DNA of 64,000 bases from assembly GCF_019679455.1 (NCBI RefSeq), contig NZ_JAIEZQ010000002.1, positions 868,001-932,000 on the forward strand. The letters are read 5' to 3'. Numbering within the stretch: position 1 is the stretch's first letter; each line of letters begins with the position of its first letter. This document shows positions 11,403-20,639 of the stretch, piece after piece. The DNA comes from Nocardioides jiangsuensis. GTDB lineage: Bacteria > Actinomycetota > Actinomycetes > Propionibacteriales > Nocardioidaceae. A model generated the notes under the pieces. That model searched no databases. It was not told where the DNA came from and saw only the letters and a program-made list of their open reading frames with translations. The position numbers and the translations under genes were made by a program.

Positions 11403-12733
11403 GGGGTGGGCGCCGAGTTCTGCACCCCGAGGATCGCGATGTCGTCGTGCGCGCGGTCGCCGAGGTGGTCGGAGAGGGCCATCGCCACGGTCTCGACGAC
11501 CGCGGTGACGTCGTTGCGGGGCCCGCTCTGGAGGACCTGGTGGAGCCGGTCCTCGCCGAACCGCTCCTCGAACCCGGGCGCCTCGAGGACGCCGTCGGTG
11601 AAGAACAGCACGGTGTCCCCGGCGTACAGCGGGACGCTGACGTCGGCGTACTCGGTGTCGTCGAACAGGCCGAGCACGGTGCCGCCGGCGCTGACCCGCT
11701 CGAGCTCGCCGGTCGTGCGGAGCACGTAGGGCTCGGGGTGGCCGGCCGCGGCCACGTCGAGCCGGAGGTCGTCGCCGGCGCGGCGGACCCGCGCGCACAC
11801 GGCGGTGACGAAGGTGCCGTCGCCCTCGGCGACCATCACGTTGTTCACCAGCCGCAGGATGCTCGCCGGGCTGCGGTCGACCAGTGCGGCCGTGCGGACC
11901 GCCTGGCGCACGCGGCCGGTCAGCACCGCGGCCTCGACGCCCTTGCCGCAGACGTCGCCGACCACCGCGGTCCAGTCGTCCTCGCCGCCGTGGATGTCGT
12001 AGAAGTCGCCGCCGAGCGCCTCGTGCTCGAAGGCGACCCGGTAGTACGCCGCGAGCTGGGCGCCCGGCATCGTCGGAAGGTTCGGCGGGGCGAGGTCGCG
12101 GCTGAGCACGCCGGCCACCCGCCGGGAGTCGGCCAGGGTGCGGGTCGCGTCGAGGGTCACCGCCACGCTGCCGGCGAGCTCCTCCAGGAAGCTCACCGCC
12201 TCCTGGTCGAAGCCGCTGCCCGCGTGCCGGGCCAGGGTGAGCGCACCGAAGCTGCGTCCTCGGGCCGCGAGGGGGATGACCAGCAGGTCGATCGGACGGA
12301 TCCCGGCGAGGGACTGCCGCAGCTCGGGGGCGGGGACCGCGGAGGCGAGCGCGCCGTCCACGTCGTCCTCGCTGCCCATCGACACCAGGGAGAGGTCGGT
12401 CAGCCCACGGGCCATCACCCGGCCCAGCGTCGACGTGCCGGCGCGCGGGGCAGGCACGGAGGCGCGCTGCACGTCGTGGCCGCGGAGGAGCGCGTGGCAG
12501 TTGAGGACACCGCCCTCGAGGACGACCAGCTGCGCCCAGTCGACGGCCTCGGGGACGAGGAGCTCCAGCACCAGGTCCACCGCGCGCTCGGCGTGCATCG
12601 AGCCGCCGACGCGGCGGGCGGCCTGGGCCAGGAACATGGCGCGGCGCGAGCTCTGGCGCAGGCGGGCCTCGACGTCCGTGGACTCCACCGGAGCCAGCAG
12701 GTCGTCGGCCGTTTCGCGGGCGGTCGAGCTCAC
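11399..12733 (-). CDS. GAF-domain PP2C (SpoIIE/RsbU-type) serine phosphatase
   Basis: The 444-residue protein has a helical N-terminus, a GAF-like sensor domain (about 35-195) and a PP2C-type phosphatase domain (about 225-440). Metal-binding acidic motifs GGDFYDI, VGDVCGKG, TDGVLEA and HDDIAIL are all present, so it should be active. Such enzymes dephosphorylate STAS anti-anti-sigma factors in partner-switching stress signalling; no anti-sigma or STAS gene is in the window. The GTG start has a good ribosome site (GGAAGG) 8 nt upstream. It is translationally coupled to the downstream B12-binding protein. Confidence 0.88.
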   Translation of the reverse strand: MSSTARETADDLLAPVESTDVEARLRQSSRRAMFLAQAARRVGGSMHAERAVDLVLELLVPEAVDWAQLVVLEGGVLNCHALLRGHDVQRASVPAPRAGTSTLGRVMARGLTDLSLVSMGSEDDVDGALASAVPAPELRQSLAGIRPIDLLVIPLAARGRSFGALTLARHAGSGFDQEAVSFLEELAGSVAVTLDATRTLADSRRVAGVLSRDLAPPNLPTMPGAQLAAYYRVAFEHEALGGDFYDIHGGEDDWTAVVGDVCGKGVEAAVLTGRVRQAVRTAALVDRSPASILRLVNNVMVAEGDGTFVTAVCARVRRAGDDLRLDVAAAGHPEPYVLRTTGELERVSAGGTVLGLFDDTEYADVSVPLYAGDTVLFFTDGVLEAPGFEERFGEDRLHQVLQSGPRNDVTAVVETVAMALSDHLGDRAHDDIAILGVQNSAPTP

Positions 12734-12926
12734 CGGACGTTTCCTTCCGATACGGAGCGGGGCATTCCTCACGATACTGGCACACCGGCCCAGAGCGGGA
12801 TCGCCGTGTCCCTCGTCCGGAGACCGGTCGTCCGCCCACACTACGCCTGAGCGGCCCGCCGGGCACCCGTCCGGCGGGCCGGTCCGGCGCCCGGGACCGG
12901 CGTCCGGCGCACGGCTCGCGGCCCCA

Positions 12927-12932
12927 TAGGAT
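12927..12932 (+). promoter_or_regulatory. -10 box of gatCAB
   Basis: TAGGAT fits TANNNT and lies about 46 nt upstream of the gatC ATG, in the 244-bp divergent region between the phosphatase gene and gatC. No convincing -35 or operator was found in the rest of that gap. Confidence 0.4.
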
Positions 12933-12977
12933 GAAGGCTTCCGAGCCATGCATCCGAACCTGGGAGCGAGCAGTCCC

Positions 12978-13277
12978 ATGCCCGACATCACCCGTGAAGA
13001 GGTGGCGCACCTCGCCGACCTCGCGCGGATCGACCTCAGCGACGCCGAGCTCGACCACCTCGCACCGCAGCTCGCGGTGATCCTCGACTCCGTGAAGTCG
13101 ATCAACGAGGTCGCCGCGGACGACGTCCCGCCCACATCGCACGCCCTGCCGCTGACCAACGTCTTCCGCGCGGACGTGGTCCGGCCCGGCCTCACCGCCG
13201 AGGAGGCGCTCGCGGGCGCGCCCGAGGTCGAGCAGCAGCGGTTCAGCGTCCCCCGGATCCTGGGGGAGGAGGCATGA
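12978..13277 (+). CDS. gatC: Asp/Glu-tRNA amidotransferase subunit C
   Basis: GatC (99 aa) clamps GatA to GatB in the amidotransferase that converts Glu-tRNA-Gln to Gln-tRNA-Gln. The typical N-terminus [19 protein letters not shown] and the late NVFRAD motif are visible. ATG 12978 has GGGAG upstream and matches the family start; an earlier ATG at 12948 would add ten untypical residues. It overlaps gatA by ATGA. Confidence 0.95.
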   Translation: MPDITREEVAHLADLARIDLSDAELDHLAPQLAVILDSVKSINEVAADDVPPTSHALPLTNVFRADVVRPGLTAEEALAGAPEVEQQRFSVPRILGEEA

Positions 13278-14800
13278 GCAGCGACCTCACCCGCCGTACC
13301 GCCGCCGAGCTCGCGGACGCCCTGGCCGCCGGCGAGACCACCTCGGTGGAGATCACCTCGGCCTACCTGGACCGGATCGCCGCCGTCGACGGCGATGTGC
13401 ACGCGTTCCTCCACGTCGACGCCGAGGGTGCCCTGGCCGCCGCGCGCGAGGCCGACGAGCGGCGCGCCGCCGGCTCCGTCCGGTCCGCCCTCGACGGCGT
13501 CCCGGTCGCGGTCAAGGACGTGCTGACCATCAAGGGCCTGCCGACCACGTGCGGCTCGAAGATCCTCGAGGGCTGGGTGCCGCCGTACGACGCCACCGTC
13601 GTCGCGCGGCTGCGGGAGGCCGGCCTGCCGATCCTCGGCAAGACCAACATGGACGAGTTCGCGATGGGCTCCTCCACCGAGCACTCCGCCTACGGACCCA
13701 CGCACAACCCGTGGGACCTCGACCGGATCCCCGGCGGCTCCGGCGGCGGGTCCGCCGCGGCGGTCGCCGCGTTCGAGGCGCCGCTGGCCATCGGCACCGA
13801 CACCGGCGGCTCGATCCGCCAGCCCGGCGCGGTCACCGGCACCGTCGGCGTGAAGCCGACCTTCGGCGGGGTCTCCCGCTTCGGCCTGGTCGCGATGGCC
13901 AACTCCCTGGACCAGGCGGGCCCGGTCACCCGCACGGTGCTCGACTCCGCGCTGCTGCACGAGGTGATCGGCGGGTACGACCCGCAGGACTCGACGTCCA
14001 TCGACCAGCCGCTGCCGGCCCTCGTGGCCGCCGCCCGCCAGGGCGCCTCCGGCGACATGTCCGGCGTCCGGGTCGGGGTCATCAAGGAGCTCGGCGGCGA
14101 CGGCTACCAGGCCGGCGTCCGCGCCCGCTTCGACGAGGCGGTCCAGCTGCTCGTCGAGGCCGGCGCCGAGGTGGTCGAGGTGTCCTGCCCGAGCTTCGTG
14201 CACGCGCTTGCGGCGTACTACCTGATCATGCCGAGCGAGGCGTCCTCGAACCTCGCCAAGTTCGACGCGATGCGCTACGGCCTGCGGGTGCTGCCCGACG
14301 GGGTGGAGAACCCGAGCGCCGAGGAGGTCATGCGGGCCACCCGCGACGCCGGCTTCGGGGACGAGGTCAAGCGCCGGATCATCCTCGGCACCTACGCGCT
14401 GTCGAGCGGCTACTACGACGCCTACTACGGGCAGGCGCAGAAGGTGCGGACGCTGATCAGCCGCGACTTCGCCGCCGCGTTCGAGCAGGCCGACGTGCTG
14501 GTCTCGCCGACCGCGCCGACCACGGCGTTCCGGATCGGGGAGAAGCTCGACGACCCGGTGGCGATGTACCTCAACGACATCGCCACCATCCCGGCCAACC
14601 TTGCGGGCGTCCCGGGCATCTCGCTGCCCAGCGGTCTCGCCGACGAGGACGGCCTCCCGGCCGGCTTCCAGATCCTCGCCCCGGCGCTCGCCGACGACCG
14701 GCTCTACCGGGTCGGCGCCGCGCTCGAGACGCTGCTGACCACGAGGTGGGGCGGGCCGCTGCTCGCCCAGGCTCCCGAGCTGAAGGAGGTCTCGGCATGA
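13274..14800 (+). CDS. gatA: Glu-tRNA(Gln) amidotransferase subunit A
   Basis: GatA is the glutaminase/amidase subunit, releasing ammonia that is channelled to GatB. The 508-residue protein has the amidase-signature triad: Lys in VAVKDVL near residue 79, then [13 protein letters not shown] and the nucleophile Ser in [12 protein letters not shown]. It lies in a tight operon, overlapping gatC by 4 bp and gatB by 4 bp. No glutaminyl-tRNA synthetase is seen in the window, which agrees with use of the indirect route. Confidence 0.97.
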   Translation: MSSDLTRRTAAELADALAAGETTSVEITSAYLDRIAAVDGDVHAFLHVDAEGALAAAREADERRAAGSVRSALDGVPVAVKDVLTIKGLPTTCGSKILEGWVPPYDATVVARLREAGLPILGKTNMDEFAMGSSTEHSAYGPTHNPWDLDRIPGGSGGGSAAAVAAFEAPLAIGTDTGGSIRQPGAVTGTVGVKPTFGGVSRFGLVAMANSLDQAGPVTRTVLDSALLHEVIGGYDPQDSTSIDQPLPALVAAARQGASGDMSGVRVGVIKELGGDGYQAGVRARFDEAVQLLVEAGAEVVEVSCPSFVHALAAYYLIMPSEASSNLAKFDAMRYGLRVLPDGVENPSAEEVMRATRDAGFGDEVKRRIILGTYALSSGYYDAYYGQAQKVRTLISRDFAAAFEQADVLVSPTAPTTAFRIGEKLDDPVAMYLNDIATIPANLAGVPGISLPSGLADEDGLPAGFQILAPALADDRLYRVGAALETLLTTRWGGPLLAQAPELKEVSA

Positions 14801-16299
14801 GCACGAGCACCACGACCCGGCTGATGTCGTTCGACGAGGCCCTCGAGAAGTTCGACCCGGTGATGGGCCTCGAGGTCCACGTCGAGCTGAACACCGCCTC
14901 CAAGATGTTCTGCGGCTGCCCGACCGAGTTCGGCGCGGAGCCGAACACCCAGGTCTGCCCGGTCTGCCTCGGCCTGCCCGGCGCGATGCCGGTGGTCAAC
15001 GAGAAGGCCGTCGAGTCCGCGATGCGCATCGGCCTCGCGCTCAACTGCCAGATCGCCGAGTGGTGCCGCTTCGCGCGGAAGAACTACTTCTATCCGGACA
15101 TGCCGAAGAACTTCCAGACCTCGCAGTACGACGAGCCGATCGCCTTCGACGGCTGGACCGAGGTCGAGGTGGACGGGGAGACCTTCCGCGTCGACATCGA
15201 GCGCGCGCACATGGAGGAGGACACCGGTAAGTCGCTGCACGTGGGCACCTCCGGCCGGATCCACGGCGCCGACTACTCGCTGGTCGACTACAACCGCGCC
15301 GGCATCCCGCTGATCGAGATCGTCACCAAGCCCATCGTCGGCACCGGGGCGAAGGCCCCGCTGGTGGCCAAGGCGTACGTCGCCCAGCTGCGCGAGCTGC
15401 TGCTGGGGCTCGGTGTGTCCGACGTCCGGATGGAGCAGGGCTCGCTGCGCTGCGACGTGAACCTCTCGCTGCGCCCGGTCGGCCAGGAGGCGTTCGGCAC
15501 CCGCACCGAGACCAAGAACGTCAACTCGCTGCGGTCGGTGGAGCGCTCGGTGCGCTACGAGATCGGCCGCCAGGGGGCGCTGCTCGAGGACGGCGGCACC
15601 GTCGTCCAGGAGACCCGGCACTGGCACGAGGACACCGGCGTCACCACGTCGGGCCGTGAGAAGTCCGACGCCGAGGACTACCGCTACTTCCCGGAGCCCG
15701 ACCTGGTCCCGATCGCCCCGTCCCGGGAGTGGGTCGAGGAGCTGCGCGGGTCGCTGCCCGAGCCGCCGCGCGAGCACCGCGCCCGGCTCCAGGCCGAGTG
15801 GGGCTTCAGCGACCTCGAGATGCGCGACACCGTGGGCGCCGGCGCGCTGCTGCTCGTGGAGCAGACCATCGCCGCGGGTGCCTCGCCGGCGGCGGCGCGC
15901 AAGTGGTGGCTCTCCGACATGGCCCGCCGCGCCAACGAGCAGGGTGTCGACCTCGCCGACCTGCCGGTCACCCCGGCCGACGTGGCCCGGGTCCAGGCGC
16001 TCGTCGACGAGGGCAAGATCAACGACAAGCTGGCCCGTCAGGTCTTCGACGGCGTGCTCGCCGGGGAGGGCACCCCCGACGAGGTCGTCGCCGCCCGCGG
16101 CCTGGCCGTGGTCTCCGACGAGGGGGCGCTGTCCGCGGCGGTGGACCGCGCCATCGAGGCGAACCCCGACGTGGCGGACAAGATCCGCGACGGCAAGGTC
16201 GCCGCGGCCGGTGCGCTGATCGGCGCGGTGATGAAGGAGATGCGCGGGCAGGCCGACGCCGGCCGCGTGCGCGAGCTGATCATCGAGAAGCTGTCCTGA
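14797..16299 (+). CDS. gatB: Asp/Glu-tRNA(Asn/Gln) amidotransferase subunit B
   Basis: GatB (500 aa) binds misacylated tRNA and activates the glutamyl group with ATP. The family signature [11 protein letters not shown], the zinc-site cysteines (CGC, CPVCLG) and the signature [15 protein letters not shown] are near the N-terminus; the C-terminal YqeY-like helical tail runs to the end. ATG 14797 overlaps the gatA stop in ATGA and has AAGGAGG upstream, which fixes the start; the frame is open far upstream inside gatA without meaning. Confidence 0.97.
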   Translation: MSTSTTTRLMSFDEALEKFDPVMGLEVHVELNTASKMFCGCPTEFGAEPNTQVCPVCLGLPGAMPVVNEKAVESAMRIGLALNCQIAEWCRFARKNYFYPDMPKNFQTSQYDEPIAFDGWTEVEVDGETFRVDIERAHMEEDTGKSLHVGTSGRIHGADYSLVDYNRAGIPLIEIVTKPIVGTGAKAPLVAKAYVAQLRELLLGLGVSDVRMEQGSLRCDVNLSLRPVGQEAFGTRTETKNVNSLRSVERSVRYEIGRQGALLEDGGTVVQETRHWHEDTGVTTSGREKSDAEDYRYFPEPDLVPIAPSREWVEELRGSLPEPPREHRARLQAEWGFSDLEMRDTVGAGALLLVEQTIAAGASPAAARKWWLSDMARRANEQGVDLADLPVTPADVARVQALVDEGKINDKLARQVFDGVLAGEGTPDEVVAARGLAVVSDEGALSAAVDRAIEANPDVADKIRDGKVAAAGALIGAVMKEMRGQADAGRVRELIIEKLS

Positions 16300-16305
16300 C
16301 CCCCG

Positions 16306-16336
16306 CCGCGCCGCCCGGGTCGACCGGGCGGCGCGG
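16306..16336. terminator. Hairpin between convergent gatB and sulfatase genes
   Basis: A perfect 13-bp inverted repeat, CCGCGCCGCCCGG, with a 5-nt loop lies 6 bp after the gatB stop and 21 bp before the end of the convergent sulfatase gene. It has no T-tract, so it is a likely high-GC bidirectional terminator. Confidence 0.65.
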
Positions 16337-16357
16337 TGCGGGTGACCCGCGGGCGGC

Positions 16358-17893
16358 TCAGCGGCCGGGCTTCGGCACCGGCCCGAAGTCCACCCGGCAC
16401 TCCGTCCCGGTGCAGCCCACCAGCGCCGTCATCCGGCGCTCGAGCTCGGTACGGACCGCGGCGTAGTCCGGCTCGTCGGCGACGTTCGTCAGCTCGGACG
16501 GGTCGCGGCGCCGGTCGTACAGCTCGGCGAACGGCTCGGTCGGGTAGCTGACGTAGGTGTACCGGTCGGTGCGCACGCCCCGGTAGTGCCAGCCGTAGGC
16601 CAGCTCGTCCCGGTCCGCCGTGCCGGCCTGGATCAGGACGGTGTCCCAGCCCGCTCCGCGCGCGTCCTCGATCGTCCCGCGCAGCCCGCGGCCGTCCACC
16701 TCGAGCCCGGGCGTGACGCCGGCGTACTCCGTGATCGTGGGCGCGAGGTCCACCGTGGTCACCGTCTGCGGGCGTACGGCGCCGTGCGGGACCCCCGGCC
16801 CGCGCACGAGCAGCGGGACCCGCATGGCCTCCTCGTAGGGCACGTCCTTGCCCGCGAACCGGTGCTCGCCCAGCAGGTAGCCGTTGTCGGAGGTGAACAG
16901 GAGCAGCGTGTCCTCGAGCTCCCCGGCCTCGCGCAGCGCACGCACCGTGTCGCCGACCGCCTCGTCGACGGACTGGAGCGCGCGGATCCGCTGCCGGTAG
17001 GCCTCGCTCATCGCCGCGGGGTCCTGTGGCGCGAGCCGGGCGATCGCGACGGGCTTGTCGCTGACGTCCCGCTCGTTGAACGACGGCGAGGCCACCGAGG
17101 CCGCCTCGACCCCGGGGAACAGCCCCGCGTGGCGTACGGCGGGCTCCGGCGGCATCCACGTGCCGGCGTCGCGCTCCTTCGTGGAGTGCGGCGCGATGTG
17201 CGAGGACCAGATGAAGAACGGCCGGTCGCCGGAGAGCTCCTCGACGTAGTCGACGGTCCGCCGGCCGACCAGGTCCGCGCTGTGCACGTGGCGGTAGCGG
17301 TGCGGGTCGCCGTCCTCCCACATCTTGTAGCCGTAGTAGCGGTAGACGCCCTGGACCACGGGGTTCCACACGTCCCACCCGGGCACGGTGACCTTCGGGC
17401 TGTAGCCGTTGAGGAACTTGCCGACGAAGGCGGTCCGGTAGCCCGCGTCGTGCAGCCACGTCGCCAGGGTGCTCCCGGTGTCCAGCCGCTTGAAGCCGCC
17501 GTACCGGCCGCGGTTGTGGCGCACGCCGTTGTTCTGCGCGAACTGGCCGGTGAGGATCTCGGCGCGCGCTGGGCAGCACAGCGGGTGCGGGGAGATCGCC
17601 TCGGAGAACGTCACGCCCTGCGCGCCGAGCAGCCGGCGGGTCCGGGGCATCCAGCGCAGCTCCTCGAGCGTCTGGTCGTCGGTGGTGACCAGGACGACGT
17701 TCGGCCCGTCGGACTGCGGTGTGGCCACCGCGGCGCGCGCCACACCGTCCCGGGCAGCGGCGGGGCGGACGGCATCGGGCAGCGGCGCGAGGCTCACGGC
17801 CAGCGCGGCGACCAAGGACGCGCCGGTCGCGGTCAGGGGGACGAGCCCGTGCCGGTGGGACACGCGCGTGCGGAGGGCACGGAGGGAGGGCAT
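16358..17893 (-). CDS. Secreted sulfatase
   Basis: The 511-residue protein has an N-terminal signal peptide (basic start, then a hydrophobic stretch ending near AAARD) and an alkaline-phosphatase-fold sulfatase domain. Metal-binding DD is at 72-73 and C106-C-P-A-R110 fits C-x-P-x-R, whose Cys is oxidised to formylglycine. It should cleave sulfate esters outside the cell; the natural substrate is unknown. A separate formylglycine-generating enzyme is not in the window. The upstream gene on the same strand encodes a lipoprotein sugar dehydrogenase, but a 161-bp gap suggests a separate promoter. Confidence 0.88.
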   Translation of the reverse strand: MPSLRALRTRVSHRHGLVPLTATGASLVAALAVSLAPLPDAVRPAAARDGVARAAVATPQSDGPNVVLVTTDDQTLEELRWMPRTRRLLGAQGVTFSEAISPHPLCCPARAEILTGQFAQNNGVRHNRGRYGGFKRLDTGSTLATWLHDAGYRTAFVGKFLNGYSPKVTVPGWDVWNPVVQGVYRYYGYKMWEDGDPHRYRHVHSADLVGRRTVDYVEELSGDRPFFIWSSHIAPHSTKERDAGTWMPPEPAVRHAGLFPGVEAASVASPSFNERDVSDKPVAIARLAPQDPAAMSEAYRQRIRALQSVDEAVGDTVRALREAGELEDTLLLFTSDNGYLLGEHRFAGKDVPYEEAMRVPLLVRGPGVPHGAVRPQTVTTVDLAPTITEYAGVTPGLEVDGRGLRGTIEDARGAGWDTVLIQAGTADRDELAYGWHYRGVRTDRYTYVSYPTEPFAELYDRRRDPSELTNVADEPDYAAVRTELERRMTALVGCTGTECRVDFGPVPKPGR

Positions 17894-17933
17894 GACAGGC
17901 AGGGAGCATTTCTTCGGGGAGCGGAGCAGGCCA

Positions 17934-17977
17934 ATGATAGAGCCGTCTTGTCCGGTTACCTACCGTGATGTCCGGTT
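17934..17977 (-). promoter_or_regulatory. Candidate promoter and operator of the sulfatase gene
   Basis: On the minus strand a TATCAT box (17934-17939) precedes the sulfatase start. Upstream of it, AACCGGACA occurs twice as exact 9-bp direct repeats, at 17949-17957 and 17969-17977, spaced by 20 bp (two helical turns). This arrangement suits a dimeric activator, but the protein is unknown. Confidence 0.35.
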
Positions 17978-18021
17978 CCGCCGGTTGTGTCGAGGCGGTG
18001 CCCGCCCGGATGCGCCGCGAC

Positions 18022-18066
18022 CGGCGCAGGGATCAGCGCAGGGACAGCGCGGGGTCAGCGCAGGGC
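18022..18066. repeat. Short tandem repeat at the end of the sugar dehydrogenase gene
   Basis: Four imperfect copies of an 11-12 nt unit resembling CAGCGCAGGGA run through the stop codon of the dehydrogenase gene. They probably arose by slippage. No coding or structural role is evident. Confidence 0.6.
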
Positions 18067-19245
18067 CACGACGAGGATCCGGTCGTCCCGCTCCCGGGGT
18101 GCCCCGCGGCCGTCCCGGTTGCTCGTGGAGAGCCACAGGTTGCCGTCCGGGGCGACCACGACGGTCCGGAGACGGCCGTAGTCGCCGACGAAGTAGTCCT
18201 CCGGTTTCCCGACCGTGCCGTCCGCGCGCACCGGGACCCGCCACAGCCGCTCGCCGCGCAGCGAGGCTGCCCACAGCGAGCCGTCGAGGTAGGCCAGCCC
18301 GGACGGGGATGCCTCGGCGGTCCGCCACTGCACGTAGGGGTTGCGGTACTCCTTCAGGTCGCCGCGGCCCTCCACCAGCGGCCACCCGTAGTTGCGGCCT
18401 CGGTCGACCCGGTTCAGCTCGTCCCACGTGTCGGCGCCGAACTCGGTGGCCCACAGCTGGTCGCGGTCGTCGAAGGCCAGCCCCTGCACGTTGCGGTGGC
18501 CCATCGTCCACACCGGTGAGCCCTCGACGGGGTTGTCCGGGGCGGGCCTGCCGTCCGGCGTGATCCGCAGGATCTTCCCGCCGAGCGAGTCGCGGTCCTG
18601 CGCGAGCTGCTCCTCGCCGGTCTCCCCGGTGGAGACGTACAGGTAGCCGTCCGGCCCGAACTCCAGGCGGCCGCCGTCGTGGACGAAGCCGTTGGGGATT
18701 CCGTCCAGCACGACCTCCGGTGAGCCGAGGCGCCTGCCGTCGTAGGTCATCCGCACCACCCGGTTGTCGGTGGCGGTGGACAGGTAGGCGTAGACGAGGC
18801 CGTCCTCGTCGTACGACGGGGAGACCGCGAGGCCCAGCAGGCCGGCCTCGCCCTGCGGCTGCGCGGCGTCGAGCCGTCCGACCGTGCGGAGCCGGGTCGC
18901 GCGCGGCGCGGACGGGTCGACGGCCAGCACCTTGGTGGTGTCGCGCTCGCTGACCAGCGCCGTGCCGTCGGGCAGGAACGCGATGCCCCACGGGGCGGCC
19001 AGGCCGGTGACGACCGCGTTCACGACCCGGGGCCGGACCGGGGCAGGGGTCGGCGACGCGCTCGGGGAGGACTCGCTCGGCGTGGACGTGGGGGGAGCGG
19101 TGGCGTCGTCCCGTGGCCGGGGCTCACCGGTGCGGGTGGTCGGCTGCGGGGCCGGGGAGGGCGTGCCGAGGCCGGTCGGGTCTCCCTCCGTGGTGCAGCC
19201 GGCGAGCACCAGCACGGCGACCGCGGCGGGAAGGAGGGCCCTCAT
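18055..19245 (-). CDS. PQQ-type glucose/sorbosone dehydrogenase lipoprotein
   Basis: The 396-residue protein starts with a lipoprotein signal ending in the lipobox LAGC (Cys17), then a Pro/Ser/Thr-rich linker to about residue 65, then a six-bladed propeller of the soluble quinoprotein glucose dehydrogenase family. Typical motifs are PWGIAFLPDG, GEAGLLGLAV, HRNVQGLAFD and EFGADTWDELN. It should oxidise a sugar on the outer face of the membrane; whether it uses PQQ is not proven, and many actinobacterial homologues have no known substrate. The start ATG 19245 is 5 bp after the upstream hydrolase gene's stop, suggesting co-transcription. Confidence 0.85.
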   Translation of the reverse strand: MRALLPAAVAVLVLAGCTTEGDPTGLGTPSPAPQPTTRTGEPRPRDDATAPPTSTPSESSPSASPTPAPVRPRVVNAVVTGLAAPWGIAFLPDGTALVSERDTTKVLAVDPSAPRATRLRTVGRLDAAQPQGEAGLLGLAVSPSYDEDGLVYAYLSTATDNRVVRMTYDGRRLGSPEVVLDGIPNGFVHDGGRLEFGPDGYLYVSTGETGEEQLAQDRDSLGGKILRITPDGRPAPDNPVEGSPVWTMGHRNVQGLAFDDRDQLWATEFGADTWDELNRVDRGRNYGWPLVEGRGDLKEYRNPYVQWRTAEASPSGLAYLDGSLWAASLRGERLWRVPVRADGTVGKPEDYFVGDYGRLRTVVVAPDGNLWLSTSNRDGRGAPRERDDRILVVALR

Positions 19246-19250
19246 GCCCG

Positions 19251-20186
19251 TCAGGCTATGCGGGCGAGCAAGCCCTGGAGCTCCGCGTGCACGGCCTCGG
19301 GGTGCTCGAGCTGGACGAAGTGGCTGCCGTTGAGCTCGACGTACGTCGACCCGGTGATCCGCGCGGAGGCGGTCAGCATGTCCTCGGAGCTGGCCAGCAG
19401 GTCCCACCGGCCGGCGACGAACGCCGTGGGGACGGTGATCCGGCGCAGCGACACCCGCGGATGCTCGGCGGCCGCGAGGGCGAGGTGCATGTACCAGTCG
19501 ACGGGCGTGGTCAGGAACTCCTTGACCGCCCGCCGTACCGCGGGGATCTCGTCGGTGGGCAGCATGAACCCGCTGTGGCTGAGCAGGCGGGCGAACGCGT
19601 CGCCGACCGGGAGCCGGGAGGTGAACGGGGTGAGGGCGCAGCCGACCCGGCGCATCAACCGGGTGACCCCCACCGAGACCGGCCTCCGGGCGATCCGCGG
19701 GATCATCAGCGGCGCACCCATGGAGGCGAAGGTGCCGCCGGGGACGCCGGCCACCGCGAACAGCCCGGTCACCCGGTGCGGGTACAGCACGGCGAGCTCG
19801 AACGCGGTGTTCACGCCGATCGACCAGCCGGCCACCGCACAGGACTCGATGCCCGCGTCGTCGAGCACGGCGAGCGCGTCCTCGATGAACGCGTCGATCC
19901 CGACCCGGCTGCGGTCCGCGGGGCGGTCGGAACCGCCGACCCCGCGGTGGTTCCACGAGACCACCCGCACGCCGCAGTCCTTGCGGAGCAGCGCGGGCCA
20001 CGCGTTGGGGTTGGTGCCGAGGCCGTTGCACAGCAGCAGGGTCGGTCCCTCGGCGTCGTTGGTCCACGCCTTGATCCGGGTGCCGTCGGCGCTGGTCACG
20101 TCGTAGAAGCGCAGCGCGAGGTGCTCACCGGAGGGGGCGCGCTCGGCCTCCTCGCTCTCCGGGCTCCGTTCTGCCGTGGCTGCCAT
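19251..20186 (-). CDS. Alpha/beta hydrolase
   Basis: A 311-residue cytoplasmic hydrolase with the fold's landmark motifs: NGLGTNPNAW, nucleophile elbow GWSIG near residue 113, acid Asp in VAGRWDLLAS and catalytic His in GSHFVQLEHPE. The family includes esterases, haloperoxidase-like and lactone hydrolases; the substrate is unknown. I use ATG 20186; an ATG 18 bp further up is also possible. It lies 5 bp upstream of the dehydrogenase lipoprotein gene. Confidence 0.8.
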   Translation of the reverse strand: MAATAERSPESEEAERAPSGEHLALRFYDVTSADGTRIKAWTNDAEGPTLLLCNGLGTNPNAWPALLRKDCGVRVVSWNHRGVGGSDRPADRSRVGIDAFIEDALAVLDDAGIESCAVAGWSIGVNTAFELAVLYPHRVTGLFAVAGVPGGTFASMGAPLMIPRIARRPVSVGVTRLMRRVGCALTPFTSRLPVGDAFARLLSHSGFMLPTDEIPAVRRAVKEFLTTPVDWYMHLALAAAEHPRVSLRRITVPTAFVAGRWDLLASSEDMLTASARITGSTYVELNGSHFVQLEHPEAVHAELQGLLARIA

Positions 20187-20265
20187 GCGCCGAGTCTGCC
20201 CCACGCGGAGGCCCGAACCGCGGATTGGTGCCGGAGGTCACCGGCGGTGCGTGCCGCGCAGCGGT

Positions 20266-20463
20266 TCAGGCGCCGCGCGCCGCCACGTCGAGCCGGGCGC
20301 GGGTCGCGAGGTGCTGCTCGAGGAACTCCTCGACCTCGATCCGCTCGCGGCGCCGGTCGGCGAGCGCGGTCGCGCCCACGAGGGCGTTGCGCCGGGCGAC
20401 CTGCTGGCTGCGGACCGGCCACTCGGCGACGGCTCGGACGATCTGCGTTGTCGTGACCCACAT
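20266..20463 (-). CDS. Small hypothetical protein (65 aa)
   Basis: A short reading frame with a good ribosome site (GGGAGG 4 nt before ATG). The protein is basic and predicted helical, with RRRERIEVEEFLEQH near the middle, and has no membrane segment or known motif. It sits alone between a hydrolase and a dehydrogenase gene. No function can be given. Confidence 0.5.
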   Translation of the reverse strand: MWVTTTQIVRAVAEWPVRSQQVARRNALVGATALADRRRERIEVEEFLEQHLATRARLDVAARGA

Positions 20464-20627
20464 GGTGCCTCCCGCGGTGCTCCCGGCCCTGTCCTGCCCT
20501 GTGCTCCGACGCTACGGAGCGGGCACTTCACCGCCGTCAACGTCGTGTGACGTTTGTGTGAACGGTCTCCCGGACCCGGGTCCGGCTGCTCCCGTGGTGC
20601 CCCGGTCCGTGCGGGCGCCGCGGTCGC

Positions 20628-20633
20628 TACGCT
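20628..20633 (+). promoter_or_regulatory. -10 box, leaderless 2-hydroxyacid dehydrogenase gene
   Basis: TACGCT fits TANNNT and is exactly 6 nt before ATG 20640. No ribosome site is present, so the transcript is probably leaderless. Confidence 0.5.
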
Positions 20634-20639
20634 CGGCAG

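Noticed and set aside
12733-12978. Cobalamin riboswitch upstream of the phosphatase/B12 operon
   Set aside because: The characteristic B12-box sequence was not seen in the 244-bp gap.
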